From JAQUBU01 sp036677685 (GTDB lineage: Bacteria; Bacillota; Syntrophomonadia; Syntrophomonadales; Syntrophomonadaceae): a DNA stretch of 64,000 nucleotides. The translations under genes and the position numbers were made by a program. The notes under the pieces were generated by a model that saw only the letters and a program-made list of their open reading frames with translations, did no database searches and had not been told where the DNA came from. Where the stretch lies: assembly GCA_036677685.1 (NCBI GenBank), contig JAVBWA010000024.1, positions 88,598 through 152,597 of the forward strand. The letters run 5' to 3'. Positions 43,215-52,455 of this stretch are shown piece after piece. Every line of letters begins with the position of its first letter. The first letter of the stretch is position 1.

Positions 43215-44741
43215 ATCAATAATCGCTTCAAAGAATCATTACTGGATAAAAACACATTTTCGGTAGCATGGGAACTGGTGCCCGGCCGGGGTGCGCATGA
43301 AAAGGCTCAAAATGATGTGATAGCTGCAGCGGAACAGGCTGCCCGGGGCGGCAGAATTCATGCCCTTACCATTACCGATAATCCGGGTGGAAGGCCGGCC
43401 ATATCCGCAGCCAGCCTGGGGGCGGAAATCCTAAAGCTGGGTATAGAGCCGCTGGTCCACTTTACCTGCAAAGACAAAAACCGCAACCAGATCGAATCCG
43501 AACTTTACGCGATGGACCGGGCCGGAGTCCGAAATCTTTTAGTGATGACCGGCGATTACCCGGCCAGCGGGTTTAAAGGTCGTCCCAAACCGGTTTTTGA
43601 TCTGGACCCGGTACATGTTGCGGATCTGATCACCGATATGAATCAGGGCCTGGAAATCCGCGAACCCAAAGGGATTACCCGCCACCAGACCAGCGACTTC
43701 TTTGCCGGTTGTGTGGTATCACCCTTTAAGGCGAACGAAGCCGAACTTATGGTCCAGTATTATAAATTAAAGAAAAAAATTGCTCACGGGGCTAACTTTA
43801 TCGTGACCCAGTTGGGTTATGACGCCCGCAAGTTTCATGAAGTTCTGCAATTCATTCGAAGCTGCAGCGCCAATACAGCGGTAATAGGAAATATTTATAT
43901 TCTGCCCTTCGGCGCGGGTAAAATGATGAATTCCAACCAACTGCCGGGTTGTGTGGTAACAGAACGGCTGCTGGCAGAGCTTGACCGGGAAAAGACGGCG
44001 GAGGATAAAGGTGTTGGCTCGCGCTTGTTGCGGGCTGCAAAAATGTATGCCCTTATGAAGGGCATGGGTTTTGACGGTGTGCATCTGGGAGGCCATAATC
44101 TTAAATATGAACAGCTTGAATATATTATTGACAAAGGGGAAGAACTGAGCAGCGCTTGGATGAAGCTCATACCGGAATTCGACTATCCCCAGCCCAATGG
44201 GTTCTATTATTACGAAAAAGACCCTGAAACCGGGCTAAACACCAAGGAAGCGGTTGCACGCAAGAACCTGCCGCTGGACCTTCCACTAGGGTTTAATTAT
44301 CGTTTGATGCGTCTGTTCCACGAGCTGTTTTTTACTCCCGGCAAAAACCTATACCCCTTGATGCACCAGTTTTACAGCGGTGTTCAGGACCCGCGCAAGC
44401 ACACTTTTGAACACCTGGCCAAAGTAATCGGTAACGACTGCAAGGACTGCGGCGATTGTGCCTTGCTGGATATCGCCTATCTCTGCCCGATGTCGCAATG
44501 CCCCAAGAATCAACGCAATGGTCCCTGCGGCGGGAGCTATAACGGCTGGTGCGAAGTTTTCCCCAACGAGAAGAAATGTATTTGGGTCAAAGCCTATTCG
44601 GCGCTTAAGGCTTATAATGAAGAGGAACACTTGGACAGGATGTACCTGCCGCCGGTTAACTGGGATTTGTACCAGACATCTGCCTGGTATAATTACTACA
44701 CCGGCCGGGATCACTCGGCGGCAGGCAAAAACGGAAAATAG
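43215..44741 (+). CDS. metF: Methylenetetrahydrofolate reductase with C-terminal MetV-like domain
   Basis: A protein of about 508 residues. The N-terminal TIM barrel (SVAWELVPGRGAHEKAQND, ALTITDNPGGRP, LLVMTGDYP) is of the MetF type that interconverts methylene- and methyl-THF with flavin. The C-terminus (DCKDCGDCALLDIAYLCP, then QCPKNQRNGPCGGS) is the MTHFR_C/MetV Cys-rich domain. The family's N-terminal NRFKESLLDKNTF lies upstream of the first GTG (43278). The binding site GGGGAGGAG (43200-43208) points to an unusual ATC start near 43215; no ATG, GTG or TTG is in frame there. The start is therefore uncertain. Confidence 0.8.
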   Translation: MNNRFKESLLDKNTFSVAWELVPGRGAHEKAQNDVIAAAEQAARGGRIHALTITDNPGGRPAISAASLGAEILKLGIEPLVHFTCKDKNRNQIESELYAMDRAGVRNLLVMTGDYPASGFKGRPKPVFDLDPVHVADLITDMNQGLEIREPKGITRHQTSDFFAGCVVSPFKANEAELMVQYYKLKKKIAHGANFIVTQLGYDARKFHEVLQFIRSCSANTAVIGNIYILPFGAGKMMNSNQLPGCVVTERLLAELDREKTAEDKGVGSRLLRAAKMYALMKGMGFDGVHLGGHNLKYEQLEYIIDKGEELSSAWMKLIPEFDYPQPNGFYYYEKDPETGLNTKEAVARKNLPLDLPLGFNYRLMRLFHELFFTPGKNLYPLMHQFYSGVQDPRKHTFEHLAKVIGNDCKDCGDCALLDIAYLCPMSQCPKNQRNGPCGGSYNGWCEVFPNEKKCIWVKAYSALKAYNEEEHLDRMYLPPVNWDLYQTSAWYNYYTGRDHSAAGKNGK

Positions 44742-44760
44742 AATTAAAACAGGAACAATA

Positions 44761-44799
44761 AGCCCAGGGTTGCGTTTTAAATCCTGGGCTTTTGTTTTC
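44761..44799 (+). terminator. Terminator after metF
   Basis: AGCCCAGG (44761-44768) and CCTGGGCT (44783-44790) are followed by TTTGTTTTC. Confidence 0.85.
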
Positions 44800-44937
44800 T
44801 CAATAGATAAATATATAATTCAACCGTTGGTTGAATTCATCCGGGGATAGGGCAACGAACATTCGATGGTTCCAGAAAACAAAACAAGGTAAAATCAAAT
44901 TACAGGTTTCAGAATTTTGCGGCAAGGGAGTATTTTA

Positions 44938-45765
44938 ATGCTTGACTATAAGGGAATTGGACGACGCATAACCTTATTACGGAAAGAACATGGGTATACG
45001 CAGGAACAGTTGGCAGGACTCCTTCATGTCACTGGCCAGGCAGTCTCCAAGTGGGAGAATGGCAATGCTTTGCCGGATACGAGCTTGCTGCCTGTTCTGG
45101 CTGGTGTATTGCAAACATCTATTGACCGGCTGCTGACCGGTGAGGATACCGGGACTAAGACTAGTCCCTACGATGAACAGTACCAAAAAGAAGAGTATTA
45201 TTGGGGAATGGAGCATTCGACACTGGCTGAAATACTTGTTAAATGCCACGATAAATCAAAACCCCCTGGCCGCCTGCTGGAGCTGGGCAGCGGGGAAGGG
45301 CGGGATGCGATTTATTTTGCCCGATCCGGGTTTATTGTCGATGCATTGGAAATTTCTTTGCCTGGTATAGAAAAAATCAAGAAGTATTGTGCTTCCCAGG
45401 GCCTGACAATCAACACGCTACATGCGGATATGATTGATTATGAGCTGGATGGCTGCTACGATGTGATTTACACAATGGGGGCACTGCAGTTTTTGCCGCT
45501 TGCCAAACGGGCAAAACATTTCGAAGGCTATAAACAGCATACCTGTTCCGGCGGTCTTAACGCCCATCTGGTTTTTGTGGATAAACCATTTATAGCGGCT
45601 GCTCCCGACTGGCAGAATAATGAGTTCTTTTACCGCTCCGGCGACCTGGCCGCTTATTATTATGACTGGCAAATAATCGCCTCGGAGGAGCGCATTATTG
45701 ACTGCAACTCGGGCAACACACCACACCAGCATGCGGTAAGTTGCATTGTTGCGAAAAAGATATGA
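44938..45765 (+). CDS. XRE-HTH and SAM-methyltransferase fusion
   Basis: A 275-residue protein. Residues 1-70 form a Cro/CI HTH (ITLLRKEHGYTQEQLAGLLHV, then QAVSKWENG), followed by a linker and a class I methyltransferase domain with motif I LLELGSGEGRDAIYFARSGF (about residues 116-135) and DVIYTMGALQFL. The C-terminal domain resembles TehB-like small-molecule methyltransferases. ATG 44938 follows CAAGGGAG. A sensor-regulator methylating a toxic substrate would fit, but the target is unknown. It ends at a bidirectional terminator. Confidence 0.75.
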   Translation: MLDYKGIGRRITLLRKEHGYTQEQLAGLLHVTGQAVSKWENGNALPDTSLLPVLAGVLQTSIDRLLTGEDTGTKTSPYDEQYQKEEYYWGMEHSTLAEILVKCHDKSKPPGRLLELGSGEGRDAIYFARSGFIVDALEISLPGIEKIKKYCASQGLTINTLHADMIDYELDGCYDVIYTMGALQFLPLAKRAKHFEGYKQHTCSGGLNAHLVFVDKPFIAAAPDWQNNEFFYRSGDLAAYYYDWQIIASEERIIDCNSGNTPHQHAVSCIVAKKI

Positions 45766-45787
45766 GTGCAAAGATCCATTTAAGAAA

Positions 45788-45817
45788 TAGTTTAGGACCG
45801 GATTTCCGGTCCTAAAC
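45788..45817. terminator. Bidirectional terminator between convergent genes
   Basis: AGTTTAGGACCGG (45788-45800) and CCGGTCCTAAACT (45805-45817) form a perfect 13-bp hairpin between the convergent XRE-methyltransferase and membrane-protein genes. Confidence 0.85.
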
Positions 45818-45819
45818 TA

Positions 45820-46326
45820 TTATTCTGGTGTTATGATTTCATCGACTGGGGTAGGAGGTGCCTGCTCTGCTGCTGATTCCTGCTCTACAACCGGTTGATT
45901 ATTGCGTATCGCAAATACAAAGAAAGGCCAGATACCAATAATTGAAAAAACCGTAAACAAGGTAGCCTGCGAAGGCTCATAAATACAATAAAGCCGGTAG
46001 AGGTAGAATAGACAGAATACAAATATTCCCCAGCAGGCTATATCCAATATAGGGATAAACGCTAAGAATATGCTAGCGGTATTAACTACCGGCAACCATA
46101 ATCCCATATTAGTAATCCGCGCTCCGAAAAAATCCATTTCCTCAACGAGCTTGCCGCCAATATAAAGATCGGCGATGGGAATCCAAGCGAGCCAGGCATT
46201 TTCCATGCCTCTATTACTGGCCATAGCCATAAAACCTATAGACTTGAAAATATATAAAACCAAACCAAATATACATAGAATAAATAGTATTGCCAATCCA
46301 AACAGGGCCACTATAAAATCTACCAT
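45820..46326 (-). CDS. Four-helix membrane protein (DUF5684-like)
   Basis: A 168-residue protein with about four hydrophobic helices, the segment ENAWLAWIPIADLYIGGKL common in small uncharacterised membrane proteins, and a polar Pro/Glu-rich C-terminal tail. AGGGAGG precedes ATG 46326. It stands alone between a bidirectional terminator and the nitrilase gene. Function unknown. Confidence 0.6.
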   Translation of the reverse strand: MVDFIVALFGLAILFILCIFGLVLYIFKSIGFMAMASNRGMENAWLAWIPIADLYIGGKLVEEMDFFGARITNMGLWLPVVNTASIFLAFIPILDIACWGIFVFCLFYLYRLYCIYEPSQATLFTVFSIIGIWPFFVFAIRNNQPVVEQESAAEQAPPTPVDEIITPE

Positions 46327-46599
46327 TGAATTAACCTCCCTGATATTTTCCTAATATTATATTTAAACAACTCATCCTAGTTTCCTGCCTAATAGTGACA
46401 AAATAATTAATTGATGTATATTTTACCTTAAACAATAAGAACTTCGTGTTGCATTTATTAAGCATTTCCTGCAAAATATCCCCAAGTCGAAATCATTTTG
46501 AAATTGGTTCAAGATGCAGTATTTTATTAAATTTGAGTTGGTGCTTATTGCATCAATAACTGGATAATTTTTCTTACTTAACTATAGAAAGGGATACCT

Positions 46600-48507
46600 A
46601 TGTTTGAAGTCAAAAAGCACGAACTTGATTTTACCCGGCGGGAGGGAGCTCCGGACGGGAATATAAAGGTGACTATTATTCAGGAACCCTACCCCGAACG
46701 GGTTATTGGCCGCCGGGTCGGGCAGGGCATCTACGTGGGGAAAAATAATATTGATGCCGACCTCAGGGAAATGCGCCAAAGCGTTATTGCCAATCTTGCC
46801 CGCATTCCCGAAACTACAGATATCGGGATAGTGTCGGAGCATCCCGGAAATAAAATAGCTATGGATATTTTCCAGGAGCAAGCAGATAAGCAGCGCCAAA
46901 TAGTTATCGCCCGGCTTGGACACTATCGCTCTGAACCCGGCGGCGAGATAAGCAATACGGTGGCGGTTTTCACCCCGGACCATGATCCGGTGCTGGTTAA
47001 GCAGATCACTTTTTCGGAGGAAGACCTTAAATACCATGCCCTGGGCAAGCTCCAGCGTGGCCGGGAAGTCCACGTTTTTTCCACTCCGCTGGGCAATATG
47101 GGGGTTATAAGCTGCCATGATTATACCAATGCCGATATTTTAAAAAGCATAGCTGAAAACGATATTGAAATCCTGGTGGTATCCTGCTTCAACCCGGCTA
47201 CCCGCCTCTTCATTCAATACGCCCTGGCGGATATTCATCGATTTTCATGTTTTGTGATCATATCCAATATCGCCAACTATGGAGGCAGCGGGGTTTTTGC
47301 CCCTTTCCGCTACAATGGCCCGAAAAGAGCCGCCATCTCTCTGGGCGGAGCGGTTGCCTATACTCAGGGTGAAACCAGCGCGTTTCTCGAAGTGGACTTG
47401 CCGATGGCGGAACTGAGAAATCTTCGCCAAAAAAGTCAGTACGGCAATGCCGTATCGGATAATCAATGTCCATGGACCACCATCCAACCCAGTGAGGAGT
47501 TCCTAAGCGCCGGCCGGCCCGACTATAAAATGAGGCTGGAAACCTCCGATTATCTGCATGAAGTTGATCTTGAAAAACTGAATTATATGCCCAACCCGGA
47601 CCAGGGCGAGTTGAATATCGGAATTGCCCAGTTGAAGTGCATGAATGAAGAGGATTACCTGAATAATTACTATAATATATCAAAGGCTCCCAATGCTGCC
47701 CGCTATATAAAGGAGATTCAGTCTCACCTGAAATTTCTGGCCGAAAGGTTGGAGCTAACCGGGCAGAAGCTGGATTTTCTAATATTTCCCGAAGTCTTTC
47801 TGCCGCTCGGAATGGATGCTGATTTAAAGGAATTCGCCCGCAGGTTCAATACTATTGTTATCGGTGGGGTGGAGTATGATGCGCAACCTGGAAATCTTGA
47901 ACATCCGGAAAAGGCCCATGGCGCAAACCGCTGTTTTATTTATATTCCCTGCTGCAGCGGTGAGGTCAAGCGTTTTCAATATGATAAAATGACCCGCTCC
48001 CAATATGACGCCCGGCTACCCGCTTCGGCAGCCGGTAATTCGGGGAATTTCATAATGGACAAGGGCAGCCGCTTGGTCCGTTTTAGCAACGGTTCACATT
48101 GGGCTTTTGGAGTGCTGATCTGTTATGATTATAGTCATTTTGACATCATCCATAAACTCAACCGTCCGGCACCGCATGAAATGCCGCTGGATTTGCTGTT
48201 TATTGCAGCCAGCAATCCGGACAGCCAGCTCTATGAACGTTGTTGTGTAGCCGACAGCCATCGTTACTACCAGTATATAATAATGTGCAATATAGCCCAG
48301 TTTGGCGGCAGCGGAATATTCGGACCCGTAAAGACTCCAGGCCTCAGACAGACTTTGCTGAGTGCCGGAGTGGGGGCGGAAGGAATAATTGTTGGCAAGG
48401 TGGCCTTGGCCAATTTGCAAGCCGCCCGGAAAGCCGGGCAAATTGCCCCGGAAAGCAAATTCCAGCACAAACCTGGCATTTTTCAAATGATAAAGTCCGG
48501 TTCCTAA
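46600..48507 (+). CDS. Tandem nitrilase-fold protein
   Basis: A 635-residue protein with two copies of the carbon-nitrogen hydrolase fold. The C-terminal domain (about 340-635) shows the full triad: Glu in FPEVFLPLG, Lys in YDKMTRSQYD and Cys in LICYDYSHFD. The N-terminal domain (about 15-320) has a parallel set: VSEHPGN, KQITFSEED, and Cys in VISCHDYTNAD. Both end in similar IxNIAxxGGSGxF segments. Single-domain relatives hydrolyse amides or nitriles; the substrate here is unknown. ATG 46600 has only a weak binding site (AAAGGGATA). It is a single gene. Confidence 0.7.
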   Translation: MFEVKKHELDFTRREGAPDGNIKVTIIQEPYPERVIGRRVGQGIYVGKNNIDADLREMRQSVIANLARIPETTDIGIVSEHPGNKIAMDIFQEQADKQRQIVIARLGHYRSEPGGEISNTVAVFTPDHDPVLVKQITFSEEDLKYHALGKLQRGREVHVFSTPLGNMGVISCHDYTNADILKSIAENDIEILVVSCFNPATRLFIQYALADIHRFSCFVIISNIANYGGSGVFAPFRYNGPKRAAISLGGAVAYTQGETSAFLEVDLPMAELRNLRQKSQYGNAVSDNQCPWTTIQPSEEFLSAGRPDYKMRLETSDYLHEVDLEKLNYMPNPDQGELNIGIAQLKCMNEEDYLNNYYNISKAPNAARYIKEIQSHLKFLAERLELTGQKLDFLIFPEVFLPLGMDADLKEFARRFNTIVIGGVEYDAQPGNLEHPEKAHGANRCFIYIPCCSGEVKRFQYDKMTRSQYDARLPASAAGNSGNFIMDKGSRLVRFSNGSHWAFGVLICYDYSHFDIIHKLNRPAPHEMPLDLLFIAASNPDSQLYERCCVADSHRYYQYIIMCNIAQFGGSGIFGPVKTPGLRQTLLSAGVGAEGIIVGKVALANLQAARKAGQIAPESKFQHKPGIFQMIKSGS

Positions 48508-48791
48508 GCCGAAATTGCACTGCCAGCCAGCCTGCTTTATGAGAAGCTGTAAAGGAAAAATAAATCCGACCTAATATTTATAAATAAAAGGGGATATTTA
48601 CTTTATACAGGTTATTTGGCAAAATATTATAACAAGGCGAAAAGATGATCCCCGCTTTTTTAAGTGGTCGAGTTCCTATTAGCCAGACGGCGGTTTGAGT
48701 GCCCGGCATCGGCTGTTTTTCAACCGTTGGGTCTGGTGGATGTTTTGGCAAAGAATAACGCCAATCAAATTGATGAAAAGGGGTGTTGGTA

Positions 48792-49406
48792 ATGGCTCAT
48801 GTTTTACCGGATTTACCTTATGGCTATAACGCGTTGGAACCGTTTTATGACGAGCAGACCGTAAGGCTGCACCATGACATGCATCATAAAGCCTATGTCG
48901 ACGGTCTGAACAGCGCGGAAGCAAAGCTGTCCGAAGCCCTGGAAAAAGGCGACTTCACTCTGATTAAACACTTTGAAAGGGAACTGGCTTTCCATGGAGC
49001 CGGGCACATTTTGCACACTATCTTCTGGGAGAACATGAAACCGGACGGCGGGGGTCCGGCCAACGGCGCAGTAGCTGAACTGATAAACCGTGATTTCGGG
49101 TCCTTTGACAATTTCAAAAAGCTGTTCACCGCTTCCGCAGCAGCGGTGGAAGGCTCGGGGTGGGCGGTACTGGCCTGTAACCCGGTTTTTGAAAAGCTGG
49201 TGGTGCTGCAAGCCGAAAAACACCAGGACCTGACCCAGTGGGGCGCAGTGCCGCTGTTGATCGTGGATGTCTGGGAACACGCCTATTACCTTAAGTACCA
49301 AAATAAGCGCGCTGCCTGGATCGAAGCCTGGTGGAACCTGGTCAACTGGGATGATGTCAACCGGCGGGTAGCATTAATGCAGAAACAGTTCGGCTGCACA
49401 AAATAG
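48792..49406 (+). CDS. sodA: Fe/Mn superoxide dismutase
   Basis: A 204-residue Fe/Mn-type SOD that converts superoxide to peroxide and oxygen in the cytoplasm. Ligand regions are visible: LHHDMHHKAYVDGL (first His near residue 27), HILHTIFWENM (second His) and DVWEHAYYLKYQN (Asp and last His). ATG 48792 follows AAGGGGTG. It is a single gene with a strong terminator, giving this anaerobe some oxygen defence. Fe or Mn preference cannot be decided by eye. Confidence 0.92.
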   Translation: MAHVLPDLPYGYNALEPFYDEQTVRLHHDMHHKAYVDGLNSAEAKLSEALEKGDFTLIKHFERELAFHGAGHILHTIFWENMKPDGGGPANGAVAELINRDFGSFDNFKKLFTASAAAVEGSGWAVLACNPVFEKLVVLQAEKHQDLTQWGAVPLLIVDVWEHAYYLKYQNKRAAWIEAWWNLVNWDDVNRRVALMQKQFGCTK

Positions 49407-49439
49407 CAATTTTATTTTTCCTGGTGATGTATGCTGTAT

Positions 49440-49488
49440 AAGAAAGTACTGGCCTTCTATAATGAAGGCCAGTACTTTCTTGTTTTTT
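49440..49488 (+). terminator. Terminator after sodA
   Basis: An 18-bp perfect hairpin, AAGAAAGTACTGGCCTTC (49440-49457) with its complement (49464-49481), is followed by GTTTTTT. Confidence 0.9.
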
Positions 49489-49638
49489 AGGAAGATAATT
49501 CCTAACCCATCTTCAGATTACCCTGACCGATATAAAAGGAAAATAGGACTCCCCGTTCGTGGGTAATCAACAGTTGCCCAAGGGCATTGCTTAGTCTATT
49601 CAGATCAATAAAAACTGTTCCGGAGCAGTCTTTTAAGA

Positions 49639-50334
49639 TTATTGCACGAAACGAAGATCTTTTACGGTTAATAAGAATCGCAAAATCATGTTATGAAGAT
49701 TGACCGATTTTCTTATTTCATCTTCGGCATAACATAGACTGTTATGTGATACCTGTTCCAAATGATCCCCCAGTTTGGTCCATTCCGCAATCAATTCGGC
49801 AGGTCCCTGAGTTTCCACAATGGCTTGACTTAATTCGTAATACAGATGACATATTTCCTGAATGGTGGAAAACTTGCTGGTGACATCCTCCAAACCGGCA
49901 AGGTTATCCTGTATTTGCTCAAACTGCCGGTCGATTCCCGCTACCGTATCAGATAAACGTGCTTGGTCTTCCACACTGTTAAAATAGACCAACCGGGATG
50001 ACAATCTTAGAAACTCACCGATCAAAATCTGAAGTTCTCGTTTAGCCAAAGACTGGAACAGTTTATTTATGAAATGGTTTTTTAAATCATGAAATGCGGC
50101 ATTACCGATAAATAGTCCCAAACATATTGCGATCCATCCTGCAAACAATACAACAAAGGTACCGGCAATATCAGACACTGGATGAAATGCATAATATAAA
50201 AGGTTAAACCCCACAAAGACAGCGGTGGCCAGTAATCCCTCCCCAATATTAATCCTTTCTTCTCCCTGGTTGAAAGTGCCTATCGTTATCCCCATTACAA
50301 ATTCAATTATGACGGCAATAAATGTTGAGCTCAT
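49639..50334 (-). CDS. Membrane protein with helical cytoplasmic tail
   Basis: About 231 residues: three hydrophobic segments in the first 90 residues (about 4-20, 36-55, 62-83), then a long helical, coiled-coil-like region with many charged residues. No family is recognised. ATG 50334 follows GGAGAAGGAGG by seven bases. It is four bases downstream of the stop of the holin-like gene, so the two are co-expressed and probably act together at the membrane. Confidence 0.6.
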   Translation of the reverse strand: MSSTFIAVIIEFVMGITIGTFNQGEERINIGEGLLATAVFVGFNLLYYAFHPVSDIAGTFVVLFAGWIAICLGLFIGNAAFHDLKNHFINKLFQSLAKRELQILIGEFLRLSSRLVYFNSVEDQARLSDTVAGIDRQFEQIQDNLAGLEDVTSKFSTIQEICHLYYELSQAIVETQGPAELIAEWTKLGDHLEQVSHNSLCYAEDEIRKSVNLHNMILRFLLTVKDLRFVQ

Positions 50335-50336
50335 TT

Positions 50337-50945
50337 TCAATCCTCCTTCTCCTTGAATGGATAAGCATGAGGCTTGGCAGGCCCGGCAGGATCAGGCCTA
50401 TCTGTTGCTGTAGATGGAGCAGTATTGGCTGATGTTGCGTTGTTGACTGCGGCGGCATTTTGAATTTGAAATTGCGCCAAGGCCTTTAACTGGTCCATAT
50501 TGGCTTTAAGCAGCTTGATTTGTTCATCCAGGCTTTCCGAGTCAACATAACACGTAGGCTGATTGATATGCCCCATTTCTATCTGGTTCATTCGTTCCGA
50601 TATGATGGCCGGAGGTTCAATCTCGCCAAATTGTTTTACCAGAATAAAAATATTTTTAAGTTCGTTTATTGCTATCCATGCCGCCACCAGTAATTGGGTG
50701 TTGCCCTGCCAGCCCAATAACAGGTTAAGCCCCATGACATCCATACGATTGGCAACCAGAAGAAATATAAAGTAGCTGAGGATGCGTTTGCCGATTTTAG
50801 CCAGGGTGTTCCAGATCAACCCTTGCTGCACTATTCTTGCAACACTGGAAGCAAGACAAAAGCATATGGCTGTTGTCAAAGTTGGAGACATCGGCCCAAT
50901 CAGAAAAGATACCGTATTATTTAAGGTTTTTAAGGCATTCACCAT
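50337..50945 (-). CDS. Holin-like membrane protein with Ala/Pro-rich tail
   Basis: A 202-residue protein with two to three N-terminal membrane helices and the segment ELKNIFILVKQFGEIEPP, reminiscent of phage holin (Bacteriophage_holin_4) proteins, then a coiled-coil segment (about 120-150) and a low-complexity Ala/Thr/Pro tail. GAGGAGGT precedes ATG 50945. No other phage gene is nearby, so a lysis role is doubtful and a membrane scaffold is as likely. Confidence 0.5.
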   Translation of the reverse strand: MVNALKTLNNTVSFLIGPMSPTLTTAICFCLASSVARIVQQGLIWNTLAKIGKRILSYFIFLLVANRMDVMGLNLLLGWQGNTQLLVAAWIAINELKNIFILVKQFGEIEPPAIISERMNQIEMGHINQPTCYVDSESLDEQIKLLKANMDQLKALAQFQIQNAAAVNNATSANTAPSTATDRPDPAGPAKPHAYPFKEKED

Positions 50946-51026
50946 TATAGGGACCTCCTCAAGAAGAAACCTGGCTTGACTTATGGCCGCAAAATGAAAA
51001 ATTACCTTCCTTATTAAACTCTTTTT

Positions 51027-52112
51027 TTAGGAACCGGTTTTCTCTTCCAAGTGGAATGTTAAGTAGGCCTTTTCAGTAAGGTTGATAGTCGAGTCTTTTA
51101 ACGGGCCTTTTGTAAAAGTTATGATTGGGCGTTCGGGAATATCGGTATGACCGGCTACTACAGCAGTCATACCATTATTTAATCGTACTTCACTTCCGAG
51201 CGAATATGGCGATATACATTGCAAGAGAGCTTTTGCGCCGGGTCCAAAACGGATGTACTGCATATCACGGATATATTCCAGGACTGCAGTTTTGGATATA
51301 CCTTGCATACACATATTGTCGAAAACATCCGCAGTTTGAACAATGCTTATATAGATATCTTTAAAACGCGCATCTATGGAATTGTTGTTTAATTTCTTGG
51401 GAAAAGACTGATAAACATTATGGTTTGAGTCCCAGGAAGCTTCGTAATCCTCCCAAACATGATGCATCAGTATTATTCTTTTGGCTATTAAGGACAAGGA
51501 GCTTTTATCAGCCTGTTGATAACCCAGCAGAGGATGGCTTTGATTGGTCAGGAGGTCTTCTGCCTTTTGGGAGTTCAGTTGCTCGGGCGGAATCTTGGCT
51601 TTGCCGATGTCATGCAGGGCTGCCCCGACTGCCATGTTTTCGATATTATTACGCGGCAAACCCAGCTTCACGCCGATAATGGAGGCGATAATCGCCGTGT
51701 TCAGGCAGTGGGCTGCAATATCATTTTTTCTATTAAAGAGCAGAGTATTGATGCCTTGAATTACATTACGGTTTTCCAAAAGATCGTTCACTATGGAGTT
51801 GATAATTTCCCCCAAATTACGACTGCTGGCCAAGTTGATATTTTCAAAGACGGCATTGATGGTTTTCTTGGCTTTGAATTTCAACTGGTCGCTGATAACC
51901 TCTTCTGCTAGTTCAATACCTTCGCTGTCAGGCGTATGCACATAGACATATTCAAATGGCAGCAGATCCCCTTTGCTTTGCAGAATTTCTACCGATTTTG
52001 CAGTTAGTTCAGTATTTTTACCGATATATAATTGCCCTTCACCTATATATACATTTCGGGCAATTTTACATCCTACATATTGTTGTAGATCCGATACCCG
52101 TACTATTTTCAC
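51027..52112 (-). CDS. HD-domain phosphohydrolase with degenerate GYP region
   Basis: About 361 residues. The C-terminal half is an HD domain: HCLNTAIIASIIG, then GAALHDIGKAKIP (HD metal site, residues near 168-180) and MHHVWEDY. The GYP loop of HD-GYP c-di-GMP phosphodiesterases is absent, so cyclic-di-GMP cleavage is uncertain. The N-terminal 90 residues may be a sensing domain. GTG 52112 is chosen because GGGAGG lies eight bases upstream; a longer frame to 52241 has no binding site. Confidence 0.7.
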   Translation of the reverse strand: MKIVRVSDLQQYVGCKIARNVYIGEGQLYIGKNTELTAKSVEILQSKGDLLPFEYVYVHTPDSEGIELAEEVISDQLKFKAKKTINAVFENINLASSRNLGEIINSIVNDLLENRNVIQGINTLLFNRKNDIAAHCLNTAIIASIIGVKLGLPRNNIENMAVGAALHDIGKAKIPPEQLNSQKAEDLLTNQSHPLLGYQQADKSSLSLIAKRIILMHHVWEDYEASWDSNHNVYQSFPKKLNNNSIDARFKDIYISIVQTADVFDNMCMQGISKTAVLEYIRDMQYIRFGPGAKALLQCISPYSLGSEVRLNNGMTAVVAGHTDIPERPIITFTKGPLKDSTINLTEKAYLTFHLEEKTGS

Positions 52113-52455
52113 GGAACTAACCTCCCATCCGTTTAAGTAGGTCTTTTTCATCGCTGATCTATTAGAGAGAGGTGTTACAGTGGGTGCGGGATATTTGATC
52201 TGGCATATTATATCTGGAGTGCCAGTTACACACTTATCCAACCATAAATAACCACTCTCTTTACTAAAATATGTTGAAGAATCAAGCAGGTTACAATTTC
52301 AACCGGGAAAAGTGGAAGAGCAATAAAAATTGGGATACTTGTTGTATAGTTAAGAGGTGGCTTGGAAGGAAAAATAGTATTGCAGTGCAAACATCGTTCG
52401 TTTGGTTTGGCTATAGATGGTAGGATGTAAATAGATAAACAGGAGGGATTATTAG

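Noticed and set aside
50337..50945. Prophage lysis module
   Set aside because: The holin-like resemblance is weak and no endolysin, capsid, tail or integrase gene is nearby.
51027..52112. Active HD-GYP cyclic-di-GMP phosphodiesterase
   Set aside because: The HD site is present but the GYP loop is not recognisable, so only HD-domain phosphohydrolase is claimed.
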